A stretch of DNA of 64,000 nucleotides from Saccharospirillum sp. MSK14-1 (GTDB lineage: Bacteria; Pseudomonadota; Gammaproteobacteria; Pseudomonadales; Natronospirillaceae), in NCBI RefSeq assembly GCF_003054965.1, contig NZ_MIES01000033.1, positions 372,001 through 436,000 of the forward strand, given 5' to 3'. Shown in pieces: positions 1 through 8,966 of the stretch. The notes under the pieces were generated by a model, which ran no database searches, was not told where the DNA came from, and worked only from the letters and a program-made list of their open reading frames with translations. Made by a program: the position numbers and the translations under genes. The stretch's first letter is position 1. Every line of letters begins with the position of its first letter.

Positions 1-2043
1 GCCAGCGGCGTCTTACTGGCGGTCGACGCTGAGCAGACCGCCGGTAAAACCAGTGCGGGATTAAATGGCGTATTCACTCTCGAAGCCGGTTTCGATGCTT
101 TGCTGGCGGGCACCGGTTTGCGAGCCGTGCGCACGGCCCAAGGCAGCTTTACTTTGGAGGCGGCCAATGACGGCGTGCTGCCTGCGGTCACCGTGTCGGG
201 CAATGGCATTGATCCGACCCAGCGCCAGGCCGTGGTTGGCAGCGATGCTATTGAGCGTGGTCAGGCATCGGATCTGAATGAAGTGTTTCGCCAGCAACCA
301 GACGTCAGTGTGGGTGGCTCGTCAGCGGTGGCTGAGAAAGTCTATGTACGCGGCCTGGAAGATCCACTGCTTAACATCACCATTGATGGCGCCAGTCAAT
401 CCGGTCGTCTGTATCATCACGCGGGCCGACTCAGTATCGAACCCGATTTGTTGCAACGGGTTGAAGTCGAAGCGGGTGCCGGCGCAGCGACGGCCGGTCC
501 GGGTGCACTCGGAGGTGCCATCCGATTTGTCACTAAAGATCCGGACGATTTGCTGGCTGACGATCAGCGGTTTGGCGGCAAAGTCTCCAGCGCGTATTTC
601 ACCAATGGTGACGGCTATAAAATCAATCTGACCGGATATGGTCGCATAACCGATGCCTGGAGTGCGTTGTTGTCAGTCAGCCAGGCTGAACAGGACGACG
701 TTGAAGACGGCAACGGCGATACCATGGCGGGAACTGCATCGCTGCAGCAGATGGGATTTGCCAAATTAGTCGGTGAGCTAACGGACGCACAAACGCTCAA
801 AGTCAGCTACGACTATCGCATCGATGACGGCGAGCGTCCGCGCCGCCCGCAATGGGCCGGTGCGGCGTCCAACCCGCTGTACCCGCTGGAGATTGAGCGC
901 GCGACGACAACCGTCAATTATCAATGGGCACCGGCCAATCATGACTGGCTGGACCTGGGCGTGACGCTGTACAACACCGATTCCCAGGTAACCCAGGACG
1001 GTGCTTTTGGTCTGTACACCGGTCGTTCAGTCAGCCAGGGGCTGAATCTGCAGAACAGGGTTAAACCTGGCGCTCATGAACTGACGCTGGGTGTTGATTA
1101 TCGTCATGATGAATTGACGGCGGGGCCTGCCAATACCGATCCGGATGAGCAACGCGATAACAATGCCGTGATCGGTGTTTATGCGCAGGACAACTGGCAG
1201 TTGAACGACGCCTGGCAACTCAGTGCCGGCGCGCGTTACGACGCTTATGACCGCACCGATCACAACGATCAGCGCTACCAAGAAGCGGGTTTCAGCCCCA
1301 ATGCGCAAGTGACCTGGCAAGCAACGCAGGCGTTGAGCAGTTATGTGCGTTACGCTGAAGCGTTCCGTGGTCCGCTGTCGCCCGATGCCTTCGTGCTCGA
1401 TGGCGGCACCAATGATCCGGACCTGAAAGCGGAACGGGCCAGTAACCGGGAAGTGGGCGTTGAATACGCAACACGCCAGTGGTTTGTGGCGGCCAAAGTC
1501 TATCAGTCACGCATCGATAACGTGATCGAAGAGCCGGGCTACACCAACCATTATGAAAACATCGGCACCCTGGACACTCAGGGTGTTTTGCTCAGTGGCG
1601 GTTTTGAACTGGGCCGATGGAGCGGGCAGCTGGGTTATCACGTGAATAGCGCTGAGTTGGAAGATGAGCCGCTGAACGCCTACGACCATCCTGGCGTCGG
1701 TAACTCCATCGGCAATACCCTGACGGCCAGTCTGGATTGGCTGATGAATGATGCCTGGCAATTTGGTTGGGAACTGACCTGGGTGCAGGATCTGAATGAC
1801 CTTGAAACGTCCGCCGGCGACATCGATAAGCCGGGCTATCAGGTGCATGATGCCTACGCGCGCTTCCAGCCCGGCTGGGTCGATGGACTGGCATTCAACC
1901 TGAGCGTCAGCAACCTGTTTAACGAGGCGTATCTCGACCACGCGACCAACGCCAGCTACCAGCATTTTTCCGGTTACGACATGGTGATTGGTCAGTTGGA
2001 ACCCGGTCGCGACATTCGCCTGGAAACCAGCTGGCGTTTTTAA
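1..2043 (+). CDS. TonB-dependent outer-membrane receptor with STN domain (5' end outside window)
   Basis: The reading frame is open from base 1 to the TAA at 2041-2043, so 680 residues are visible and the start and signal peptide lie upstream. The first ~55 residues match the secretin/TonB short N-terminal (STN) domain, including the LLAGTGL motif, as in FecA- or FpvA-type transducing receptors. Next comes a plug domain (VYVRGLEDPLLNITIDGA; then GALGGAIRFVTKDP), then a long region with the aromatic/Asn-Asp alternation of a 22-strand beta-barrel, ending in ETSWRF with the C-terminal Phe expected for outer-membrane insertion. Energised uptake of an iron chelate or haem is the usual role of this family; the ligand cannot be read from sequence. 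The STN domain suggests contact with a FecR-like anti-sigma factor, but none is in view. Confidence 0.9.
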   Translation, partial: ASGVLLAVDAEQTAGKTSAGLNGVFTLEAGFDALLAGTGLRAVRTAQGSFTLEAANDGVLPAVTVSGNGIDPTQRQAVVGSDAIERGQASDLNEVFRQQPDVSVGGSSAVAEKVYVRGLEDPLLNITIDGASQSGRLYHHAGRLSIEPDLLQRVEVEAGAGAATAGPGALGGAIRFVTKDPDDLLADDQRFGGKVSSAYFTNGDGYKINLTGYGRITDAWSALLSVSQAEQDDVEDGNGDTMAGTASLQQMGFAKLVGELTDAQTLKVSYDYRIDDGERPRRPQWAGAASNPLYPLEIERATTTVNYQWAPANHDWLDLGVTLYNTDSQVTQDGAFGLYTGRSVSQGLNLQNRVKPGAHELTLGVDYRHDELTAGPANTDPDEQRDNNAVIGVYAQDNWQLNDAWQLSAGARYDAYDRTDHNDQRYQEAGFSPNAQVTWQATQALSSYVRYAEAFRGPLSPDAFVLDGGTNDPDLKAERASNREVGVEYATRQWFVAAKVYQSRIDNVIEEPGYTNHYENIGTLDTQGVLLSGGFELGRWSGQLGYHVNSAELEDEPLNAYDHPGVGNSIGNTLTASLDWLMNDAWQFGWELTWVQDLNDLETSAGDIDKPGYQVHDAYARFQPGWVDGLAFNLSVSNLFNEAYLDHATNASYQHFSGYDMVIGQLEPGRDIRLETSWRF

Positions 2044-2076
2044 GCAATAACGGCTGAATCCATCATTTTCCCCTTC

Positions 2077-2110
2077 AAGGCCACGGTCGGTTTGTGACGA
2101 TCGTGGCCTT
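2077..2110 (+). terminator. Rho-independent terminator after TonB receptor gene
   Basis: AAGGCCACG (2077-2085) pairs perfectly with CGTGGCCTT (2102-2110) across a 16-base loop and runs into CTTTTCC. It sits 34 bases after the receptor stop codon and before the moeA ribosome site. Confidence 0.7.
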
Positions 2111-2174
2111 TTCCGTCTGGTCAGGGTCATCACCTTTGTTCAAAATGGTGCCTCAAAGACAGGGGGAAATGTCC

Positions 2175-3410
2175 ATGGGCTGTTCCGATCGTCCGGGTCT
2201 GATGCCGTTGGCGGATGGCTTGGCGCATTTGCTTGAGCGCCTGGTGCCGCTCAGTGGCGCTGGCAGTGTGGCGTTGGCCGACAGTGTGGGTCGGATCACC
2301 GCCGCGTCCATCCGCGCAGAAGCGCCGGTACCGGCCTGGGACAACTCGGCGATGGATGGTTACGCCCTGCGTCGTGCCGATCTTCTGGCCGATAAGCCGT
2401 TACCGATTCAAGGGCGTTCCTTGGCTGGCCAACCCTATACCGAACCGCTTAAACCGGGTTATTGCGTACGCGTGATGACGGGCGCCGTCTTGCCCGCCGG
2501 GTGCGATGCGGTGGTGATGCAGGAAGAGGCTGAGGTCAGTGACCGCGGCGTCACCTTTGAGAAAGTCCCGGAGCAAGGCAATAACATTCGCCGCGCTGGG
2601 GAAGATTGTCGCGCTGGAGATCGGCTATTGCCCGAAGGCCACTGCATCCGGCCGCAGGATGTGGCGCTGCTCGCCAGTGTGGGTTGCGCTGAGGTGAGTG
2701 TGCGGCCGCGACTGAAGGTGGGTTTGCTGGCCACCGGCGATGAACTGCGCCAGCCGGATGAAACGCTGGGCGTGGGCGATCTGTATGATTCCAATCGACC
2801 GGCGTTGCACGCCCTGTTGGCCCGGCTCGGTGTTCAGGTGAACGATTACGGGGTGGTTGCCGACGATCCCGATGCCTTACGCCAGGTGCTGCAACAGGCC
2901 GACACGGAATGCGATCTGGTGATCACCAGTGGCGGTGTCAGTGTGGGTGAGGCGGATTACACCCGACAGGTGTTGGGCGAACTGGGGGACATTGAAATCT
3001 GGAAGCTGGCGATTAAACCGGGCAAACCGCTGGCGTTTGGTCGTCTCAGTAACAGTTGGTTTATCGGCCTGCCGGGCAATCCGGTTTCGTCATTGGTGAC
3101 CTTCCATCTGGTTGCCACGCGGGCCATTCGTCAGTTGCAAGGTCAGCCGGATAAAGCCTTGCCCAGCTTGCGCGCGACCACTACCGAGGCCATTCGTAAA
3201 ACCCCCGGCCGAATGGATTTCCAGCGCGGCGTCTGGCGTCAAACGGAAACGGGTGTCGAGGTGCGACCAACGCGCGCCCAGCAGGCGTCTCACATTCTCG
3301 GTTCGCTGACTGAAGCCAACTGCTACATCGCGCTGGAGCAGGATCGCGGCAGCGTGGCCGCCGGTGAGACGGTCACGCTGTGGTTGTTCGATGCGCTTTT
3401 TTCCAGTTAA
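2175..3410 (+). CDS. moeA: Molybdopterin molybdenumtransferase MoeA
   Basis: Inserts molybdate into adenylylated molybdopterin in cytoplasmic molybdenum cofactor synthesis. The 411-residue product has the usual family length and motifs: PAWDNSAMDGYALR near residue 54, VMTGAVLPAGCDAVV near 100, the MPT-binding TSGGVSVGEADY near 248 and GLPGNPVSSLVTFHL near 297. I chose ATG 2175 because AGGGGGA (2161-2167) lies 7 bases upstream and the protein then begins MGCSDRPGLMPL like other MoeA proteins; the frame is open back to a GTG at 2094, and ATG 2169 is too close to the Shine-Dalgarno. No other cofactor gene (moaA, mobA, moeB) adjoins. It converges on gcvT with a 3-base gap. Confidence 0.95.
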   Translation: MGCSDRPGLMPLADGLAHLLERLVPLSGAGSVALADSVGRITAASIRAEAPVPAWDNSAMDGYALRRADLLADKPLPIQGRSLAGQPYTEPLKPGYCVRVMTGAVLPAGCDAVVMQEEAEVSDRGVTFEKVPEQGNNIRRAGEDCRAGDRLLPEGHCIRPQDVALLASVGCAEVSVRPRLKVGLLATGDELRQPDETLGVGDLYDSNRPALHALLARLGVQVNDYGVVADDPDALRQVLQQADTECDLVITSGGVSVGEADYTRQVLGELGDIEIWKLAIKPGKPLAFGRLSNSWFIGLPGNPVSSLVTFHLVATRAIRQLQGQPDKALPSLRATTTEAIRKTPGRMDFQRGVWRQTETGVEVRPTRAQQASHILGSLTEANCYIALEQDRGSVAAGETVTLWLFDALFSS

Positions 3411-3413
3411 GCG

Positions 3414-4541
3414 TCAGCTGCGGACATAACCTGGGGCGACGAAGGGCATTTTCGCGACGGTCATCGGCAGCTTCTTACCGCGCACTTCGGCGAAAATGTT
3501 GTTGTCGATGGCGCTGAAGGCGGTGTCGACATAGGCCATGGCCACCGGGGCTTCAACGCTCGGCCCAAAGGTGCCACTGGTGACCACACCAATCTTATCG
3601 CCGTCTGCATTGAACAGTTCCGTGCCTTCACGAACCGGTGCGCGACCCTGGCCCAGCAGGCCAACACGTTTGCGGGGCGCATCTTTGCGTTCAATCTGAC
3701 CGAGAATCACCTCGGCACCCGGAAAACCGCCAGGGCGCTCGCCATCGTTGCGGCGCGCCTTGGAGACCGCCCAGATCAGGCTGGCTTCGGCGGGTGTGGT
3801 GGTGGTGTCAATGTCGTGACCGTAGAGGCACAAACCGCCTTCCAGGCGCAGTGAATCGCGCGCGCCCAGACCGATGGGTTCCACTTCCGGTTCGGCCAGC
3901 AGCTTGCGCACCAGAGCGTCTGCTGAGTCGGCTGGAATGGAAATTTCGTAGCCGTCTTCGCCGGTGTAGCCGCTGCGCGAGACAAAGCAGTCGACACCGT
4001 CGATGGCCAGTTGCTGGTTATCCATAAACACCAGATCGTGCACCGCGGGCTGAAACCGCGCCAAGACGTCGACCGCCTTCGGTCCTTGCAAGGCAACCAA
4101 GGCACGATCGCTCAGTTCGGTGACGGTAATCTCAGCCGGCAGGTTGGCGCGCAGGTGGGCGATGTCTTCGGCTTTGCAGGCGGCGTTGACGACTAAATAG
4201 AGGCCGTCGCCCTGATGGGTGATCATCAGGTCATCGAGAATGCCGCCGTCGGCATTGGTAAAGAGCGCGTAGCGCTGACGACCTTCGGGTAAATCAATCA
4301 CGTCCACCGGCACCAGTGTTTCCAGTGCAGCCGCCACCTCAGGCCCGGTGAGTTTGACCTGGCCCATATGAGAGACATCAAACAAACCGGCCTGTGTGCG
4401 GGTGTGCAAGTGCTCACCTTTCACGCCGAGCGGGAACTGAACCGGCATCGAATAACCGGCAAAGGGCACCATGCGCGCACCCAGTTCGATGTGCAGGTCA
4501 GTCAGCGGGGTAGTGTTCAGGTTGTCCGGGCTGGCGCTCAT
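3414..4541 (-). CDS. gcvT: Glycine cleavage system T protein (aminomethyltransferase)
   Basis: Transfers the methylene carbon of the aminomethyl-lipoyl H protein to tetrahydrofolate and releases ammonia. The 375-residue product carries the T-protein fold from LHIELGARMVPFAGY onward, HTRTQAGLFDVSHMGQ near residue 48, the catalytic Asp in ILDDLMI (about residue 103) and SGYTGEDGYEI in the folate domain, then a C-terminal beta-barrel domain. ATG 4541 is preferred because GGAGA lies 5 bases upstream; an ATG at 4553 is in frame but lacks a good ribosome site. gcvH and gcvP are not in the window, so the gene stands alone here. A perfect palindrome at 4631-4646 lies in its leader region. Confidence 0.95.
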   Translation of the reverse strand: MSASPDNLNTTPLTDLHIELGARMVPFAGYSMPVQFPLGVKGEHLHTRTQAGLFDVSHMGQVKLTGPEVAAALETLVPVDVIDLPEGRQRYALFTNADGGILDDLMITHQGDGLYLVVNAACKAEDIAHLRANLPAEITVTELSDRALVALQGPKAVDVLARFQPAVHDLVFMDNQQLAIDGVDCFVSRSGYTGEDGYEISIPADSADALVRKLLAEPEVEPIGLGARDSLRLEGGLCLYGHDIDTTTTPAEASLIWAVSKARRNDGERPGGFPGAEVILGQIERKDAPRKRVGLLGQGRAPVREGTELFNADGDKIGVVTSGTFGPSVEAPVAMAYVDTAFSAIDNNIFAEVRGKKLPMTVAKMPFVAPGYVRS

Positions 4542-4630
4542 GGGCGTCTCCATTGGCAGGCAGTTGGGCCGCAGTGCGGTGCGAGTCTGGCGCGATGATG
4601 CAACAAAGCCTGCGTCATTCCAATAGCAAA

Positions 4631-4646
4631 GTTTCCAATAGGAAAC
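4631..4646. promoter_or_regulatory. Palindrome GTTTCC-AATA-GGAAAC upstream of gcvT
   Basis: A perfect 6+4+6 palindrome in the 178-base divergent gap between gcvT and the epimerase gene, 90 bases before the gcvT start. Such short symmetric sites suit a dimeric helix-turn-helix repressor or activator; the cognate regulator is not visible nearby. Confidence 0.45.
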
Positions 4647-4719
4647 ACAAGAAAACTCGCGGCAATCACTTTCTGATAGCATGAGCGCCGTACTCACCTT
4701 GAGCAAACCGAGGATTCTT

Positions 4720-5613
4720 ATGCGACTGTTATTCACCGGCGGCAGCGGTAAAGCCGGACGTCATGCCACTGCCTATCTGCGCGATCAGGGCCATCGCATT
4801 ACTAACCTGGACTGGGCCGATTCCGACGTGCCGGGCATCAAAACCTTAAAGATTGATCTGACCGATGCCGGCCAGGTGTTTAACGCCTGCCAGGCTTATG
4901 CCGACTTCGATGAACTGGAACCTGGCCAGGGTGTGCCGCGCTACGATGCCATCGTGCACTTCGCCGCCATTCCCGCCATTCTGTTCCGGCCCGATAACGA
5001 AACCTATCGCATCAATACTCTGAGCACTTACAACGTACTCGATGCGGCCACCAAGCTGGGTATTCCCAAGGTGATCTTCGCGTCCAGCGAAACCACCTAC
5101 GGCGTGTGCTTCGCCGATGGCTTAAAGCAGCCGGATTATTTGCCGGTCGATGAAGAGCACCCAACGGTGCCACAAGACAGCTATGCGATGAGCAAGGTGG
5201 TCAACGAAGTCACCGCCCGTTCGTTTCAGGCGCGCAGTGGTATCGACATCTATGGCTTGCGCATTAACAACGTCATTGAACCGCACGAATACGCCGAGAA
5301 TTTTCCCGCCTTTATGGACCAACCGGAACTGCGCCGTCGGAATATTTTCGCTTATATCGATGCGCGCGATCTGGGTCAGATGGTGGAGTGCTGTTTGCAG
5401 ACCGATGGCTTGGGTTACGAAGTGTTTAACGTGTCCAACGACGATTTGTCGGTTGGCCTCAGCAATCCGGAAGTGATCGAACGCTTTTATCCGGACGTGC
5501 CGATTAAGACTGAGATGAGTGAGTGGGAAACCTTTTATAGCAACAAAAAGGCGCGACGCCTGCTGGGCTTCGCGCCACAATATTCTTGGCGGGATGTGCT
5601 TAACGCCGACTGA
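4720..5613 (+). CDS. NAD-dependent epimerase/dehydratase, extended SDR family
   Basis: A 297-residue extended short-chain dehydrogenase. The N-terminal Rossmann glycine motif GGSGKAG spans residues 7-13, a later DAIVHFAA follows the NAD-binding half, and the catalytic YxxxK is SYAMSK with Tyr155 and Lys159, with Ser residues near 122. Proteins of this family epimerise, dehydrate or reduce nucleotide sugars or uronates; substrate is not determined here. ATG 4720 is preferred because GAGG (4710-4713) sits 6 bases upstream and the protein then opens directly on the first beta strand; ATG 4681 would add 13 residues without a ribosome site. Convergent with the flavoprotein gene, 2 bases apart. Confidence 0.85.
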   Translation: MRLLFTGGSGKAGRHATAYLRDQGHRITNLDWADSDVPGIKTLKIDLTDAGQVFNACQAYADFDELEPGQGVPRYDAIVHFAAIPAILFRPDNETYRINTLSTYNVLDAATKLGIPKVIFASSETTYGVCFADGLKQPDYLPVDEEHPTVPQDSYAMSKVVNEVTARSFQARSGIDIYGLRINNVIEPHEYAENFPAFMDQPELRRRNIFAYIDARDLGQMVECCLQTDGLGYEVFNVSNDDLSVGLSNPEVIERFYPDVPIKTEMSEWETFYSNKKARRLLGFAPQYSWRDVLNAD

Positions 5614-5615
5614 AG

Positions 5616-6695
5616 TCAGTCGGCGATAAAGCCCGGAAAACCGCGCAGATAGGTCATTAAGGTTGGGCTGATGCCTTCGTTGGCCAGTTGCGCGGCGGCG
5701 ATAGGCAGGGCGGGCGATGCGAAATTGGCATCGGCCTGAACACGCTTTGGAAAGTCGTGTGCCATGATGCCCGCCTTACCAATGGCAACGTAATCAGCGC
5801 CAGCGTCAAGCGCGGCCCGGGCGTCGGCTGCTGACATGATTTTCCCAGCCACACCAAGCTTAATCTCACCGCGTGGCAGTTCGGTGAACAGCGACATCAA
5901 GGTGCGACCCGCGAACTGAGAGTCTTCCGGTTGCTTGGTGAAATCCCACAGTGATAAGTCCAGATAATCCAGCGCATCGCTGGCCAGCAATTGCCGCGCG
6001 ACTTCGATCATATCAGGCAATTCCAGACCAAAACGCTCGGTGGAAATGCGCACTCCAATCTGAAAATCCGGTCGGCAGGTGGCGCGGATGCCATCGAGAA
6101 TCGCAAACAACAGACGCGCGCGATTGTCTAACGATCCACCCCAGCGATCGTCACGCTGATTGTATTGCGCCGATAAAAACTGAGTGAGGATGTAGCCGTG
6201 GCCGCCGTGAATCTGCACGCCATCAAACCCAGCTTGCTCAGCACGCTGGGCGGCGCGGATGAAGTCTTCGACCAACTGCTCGACCTCTGCTTCGCTCATC
6301 GCTCGGGCGCCGGTTTCGGCGTGGGCCGACGGACCAACCTTGTCGGTAACACCATCAAAAGCGCGAATGCCCGCGTGGTGCAATTGCAGGGATGACAGTG
6401 CTCCCGCCTCGCGCAGACCCTCAGCCAGTCGGGTCAGGCCGGGCAAGTGATCGTCGCTAAAGCAGCCCAGCTGACCGGGGAAGCCCTGGCCGCTCGGCTG
6501 AACGTGACTGGCGCAGGTGGTGACCCATCCAAAACCGCCTTCGGCGCGCAGTGTTAACCAGCGATATTCATCTTCAGCCAGGGTACCGTCGGCGTAACTT
6601 TGGGTGTTGGTCAGCGGTGCCAGCACCAGACGATTGGGCGCAGCGGGGCCACGTTTCAAGGTGAGTGGCGTGAACAGGTCGGCAGCAGAAGTCAT
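5616..6695 (-). CDS. NADH:flavin oxidoreductase, Old Yellow Enzyme family
   Basis: A 359-residue FMN-dependent TIM-barrel ene-reductase homologue. Visible family signatures are LTLKRGPAAPNRLVLAPLT at the N-terminus, LQLHHAG near residue 105, QIHGGHGYILTQFLS with His163 and His166, the DDRWGGS phosphate-region motif near 183 and GKIMSAADARAALDAGAD(Y)VAIG late in the barrel. ATG 6695 has GAGG 7 bases upstream. Members reduce activated alkenes, nitro compounds or N-methylproline; the substrate here is unknown. No linked electron-transfer gene is present. Confidence 0.88.
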   Translation of the reverse strand: MTSAADLFTPLTLKRGPAAPNRLVLAPLTNTQSYADGTLAEDEYRWLTLRAEGGFGWVTTCASHVQPSGQGFPGQLGCFSDDHLPGLTRLAEGLREAGALSSLQLHHAGIRAFDGVTDKVGPSAHAETGARAMSEAEVEQLVEDFIRAAQRAEQAGFDGVQIHGGHGYILTQFLSAQYNQRDDRWGGSLDNRARLLFAILDGIRATCRPDFQIGVRISTERFGLELPDMIEVARQLLASDALDYLDLSLWDFTKQPEDSQFAGRTLMSLFTELPRGEIKLGVAGKIMSAADARAALDAGADYVAIGKAGIMAHDFPKRVQADANFASPALPIAAAQLANEGISPTLMTYLRGFPGFIAD

Positions 6696-6780
6696 CACGA
6701 AACCTCGGTGTTGGAAACGATGAAACCATGAGTGGAACATTACTCATGTCATATTTTTGGTTACGTGAGGTCGGGGCAAC

Positions 6781-8280
6781 TCAGCAATAATGCAATGGTT
6801 GATTGAGGTGCAACCGCTGACGCAAACGTCGGGCGGCGGCATCGACCGCTATGTTCAGCAGCGCCGTCGCGATCAGCAGCACCAGTGCCCGGTCGAAACG
6901 AAATTCGGAAAAGGCCGAATCAATAAAAAAGCCGAGCGTTGGAATGCCCAGCATGCCAAGGATCGCGGTTTCACGAATCACCGTTTCGAAACGGTAGAGC
7001 GTGAAGGCCAGAAACAAACGGTACTGGCGTGGCAGCACTTCAAAAAAATAACGGTTCAAACCGCGCGAGGCGTCGTCTCGCAGTTGCAGCGCATTACTGT
7101 ACTGACCCACCAGATGGCCGACGATGGCGCCATTGTGAAGTCCGAGCGCCAACACAGCGGGCAACATCGACGGGCCGAGCAGAATCAACGCCATAAAAGC
7201 CAGTAGATATTCCGGCAGCGAACGCAACACCACTAACAGCAGATGGCCCGCTCCCCGGCTGGCACGATGGCCAAACAGGCGAGACACCATCGGGAAACTG
7301 AGTAAGCCAATCAACGCCATCACCACCAGCGCCAGCATGGCCAGCACCAGTGTATTACCCAGGCCTGGCGCAATTTGATCGAACCAAAGCTGACTCAACC
7401 AGGGCAGCAGCGACGAGGGATCTCCTGCTCGTAACGGCGCTGGAACAATGTCGTGGGTTAGAAATCGTGCCATTAATGCCGGGTTGAGTGATGTCAGCGG
7501 CGGCAACCACAACACTGAGCCGATTAAAAATACCGGCAACGCTCGGCGATGGCACCACCAAGGCAAGGTCGCAATCAGCACCAGCAAGGCGTAGAAATAG
7601 ACAGCGCCTTCGGCATAGAAACCCTGACGCAGCAGGCTTTCCAGGTGATAACCCAAGGTCGGCAAGCCGATAAAACCCAGTACCGCTGAAGAGCGCAAAC
7701 CGCACTCCAACCGATACCGGGTATAAGCCGCCAAGTGTGGCCAGGCTTGAGGCAAGGTGGTGAATAACAGCGCGGATAAACGCGAGGTGCCAGCGGGTAA
7801 TGCCTGACCTGGCGCCGGGTCGACTTCCTCGAACAACTCACCATACACCTTGGCGAAAATTCCCGCGTAAGGCACCGCGATGGCGAGCACACCGGCCGGC
7901 GTACTCAAACCGAACAGCTGAATAAAGATCAACGCCCAGAACAGTTCGTGGACGGCGCGGATCGATGCTGCAAAGAGGCGCACCGCTTGCCAGCGGTACA
8001 GCAGCGCCAGAACGAATCCCCAGATGGCTCCCAGAGCGACGCCTTCGAACGCAAAGGCCAGCGTATTGAGCAACGCTGAAAGCAGGGTGCCGGTTTCTGG
8101 CCAGACGGGCATGAACAGACCCTGCATCAGCTTGGTCAATTCACGGCCGGGGCTTTGGGTTTGCACGCTGAAATCTGCCCAGGGCAGGCACAGCAATGCC
8201 AGCACTAACAGCAAGCCACTGGTCCGTACCATGGCGCGGGCTGAATTGGTCTGGGCAGGATTGGTGCGCGATGGATTCAT
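6781..8280 (-). CDS. ABC transporter permease, fused double PhnE-like protein
   Basis: Inner-membrane channel subunit, 499 residues, made of two homologous permease halves in one chain. Each half ends in the same cytoplasmic-loop pattern: YRLECGLRSSAVLGFIGLP near residue 230 and YRFETVIRETAILGMLGIP near 450, the PhnE-type coupling region that docks on the ATPase. Many hydrophobic helices surround each. The start ATG 8280 overlaps the TGA of the ATPase gene (ATGA), so translation is coupled; the frame is open further upstream but that would overlap the ATPase gene. Phosphonate systems usually use two separate or homodimeric permeases, so the fusion is notable. With its partners it forms an importer for an oxyanion. 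Confidence 0.88.
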   Translation of the reverse strand: MNPSRTNPAQTNSARAMVRTSGLLLVLALLCLPWADFSVQTQSPGRELTKLMQGLFMPVWPETGTLLSALLNTLAFAFEGVALGAIWGFVLALLYRWQAVRLFAASIRAVHELFWALIFIQLFGLSTPAGVLAIAVPYAGIFAKVYGELFEEVDPAPGQALPAGTSRLSALLFTTLPQAWPHLAAYTRYRLECGLRSSAVLGFIGLPTLGYHLESLLRQGFYAEGAVYFYALLVLIATLPWWCHRRALPVFLIGSVLWLPPLTSLNPALMARFLTHDIVPAPLRAGDPSSLLPWLSQLWFDQIAPGLGNTLVLAMLALVVMALIGLLSFPMVSRLFGHRASRGAGHLLLVVLRSLPEYLLAFMALILLGPSMLPAVLALGLHNGAIVGHLVGQYSNALQLRDDASRGLNRYFFEVLPRQYRLFLAFTLYRFETVIRETAILGMLGIPTLGFFIDSAFSEFRFDRALVLLIATALLNIAVDAAARRLRQRLHLNQPLHYC

Positions 8281-8966
8281 ACGGCAGCGGGGTAGAGCGC
8301 GGCCAGATCCGCCGCCTTTAATTCGCGGCTGGGTGCATCGAGAATGACGCGACCGTCTTTCAGGCCAATGATGCGCTGGCAATGCGTCAGTGCCTGCTCG
8401 ATGTTATGCAGGGCCAGAATCACGGTGGTGTGGCGTTCGATGATCAGTCGCAACAGATCGTCGGCCTGGTGTTCATCCACGGCCGACACCGGTTCGTCGC
8501 CGATAAACACCGGTCGTTGCTGGTAGAGTGCCCGACCCAGATTCACTCGGCTTTGCTGACCACCAGAAAGCCGGTCGACCGAATAATTCAATCGGCCTTC
8601 TAACCCTAATCGCTCAGCCCATGCACTGACCTCGCGACGGCGTTCTGCCGCCGGCCAAACCAAATTACGCAAGTTATAGAGCGTGTGGTATTGATCCAGG
8701 CGGCCCATATAGAGGTTGTGAAAAACGCTCAGCAGCGGCACCAGTGACGCTTGCTGAGGACACCAGGCGACCTCGGCTGGATGTTGCTGACGTAGGCTGC
8801 GCAGTAAGGTGGTCTTGCCGCTGCCCGATTCGCCGAGCAGCGCCACGCGTTCACCGCTGTGAATCTGCAGATTCAGGTCGCGCAATATCACGCGGCCACC
8901 CAAGCTAAGTTCAGCTTGGTTAACGTTGAACAAGGGCGCGGTGCTATTCATCTGGCGTCCGGTCAC
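8277..8966 (-). CDS. ABC transporter ATP-binding protein, PhnC-like
   Basis: Cytoplasmic ATPase of the importer, 229 residues. Walker A GESGSGKTT ends at Lys51-Thr53, a Q-loop lies at CPQQASLVP near 69, the signature motif LSGGQQ spans 133-138 and Walker B is PVFIGDEP at 152-159, followed by a switch His (LALHNIEQ). A GTG start at 8966 overlaps the stop of the binding-protein gene (GTGA); an internal ATG at 8951 would remove five residues and is an alternative. It lies second in a binding protein-ATPase-permease operon. Confidence 0.88.
   Translation of the reverse strand: MTGRQMNSTAPLFNVNQAELSLGGRVILRDLNLQIHSGERVALLGESGSGKTTLLRSLRQQHPAEVAWCPQQASLVPLLSVFHNLYMGRLDQYHTLYNLRNLVWPAAERRREVSAWAERLGLEGRLNYSVDRLSGGQQSRVNLGRALYQQRPVFIGDEPVSAVDEHQADDLLRLIIERHTTVILALHNIEQALTHCQRIIGLKDGRVILDAPSRELKAADLAALYPAAV

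Noticed and set aside
1507-2133. 208-codon minus-strand frame opposite the TonB receptor
   Set aside because: It lies wholly within a clear beta-barrel gene, reads as low-complexity His/Gln/Arg-rich sequence typical of an antisense shadow, and has no ribosome site.
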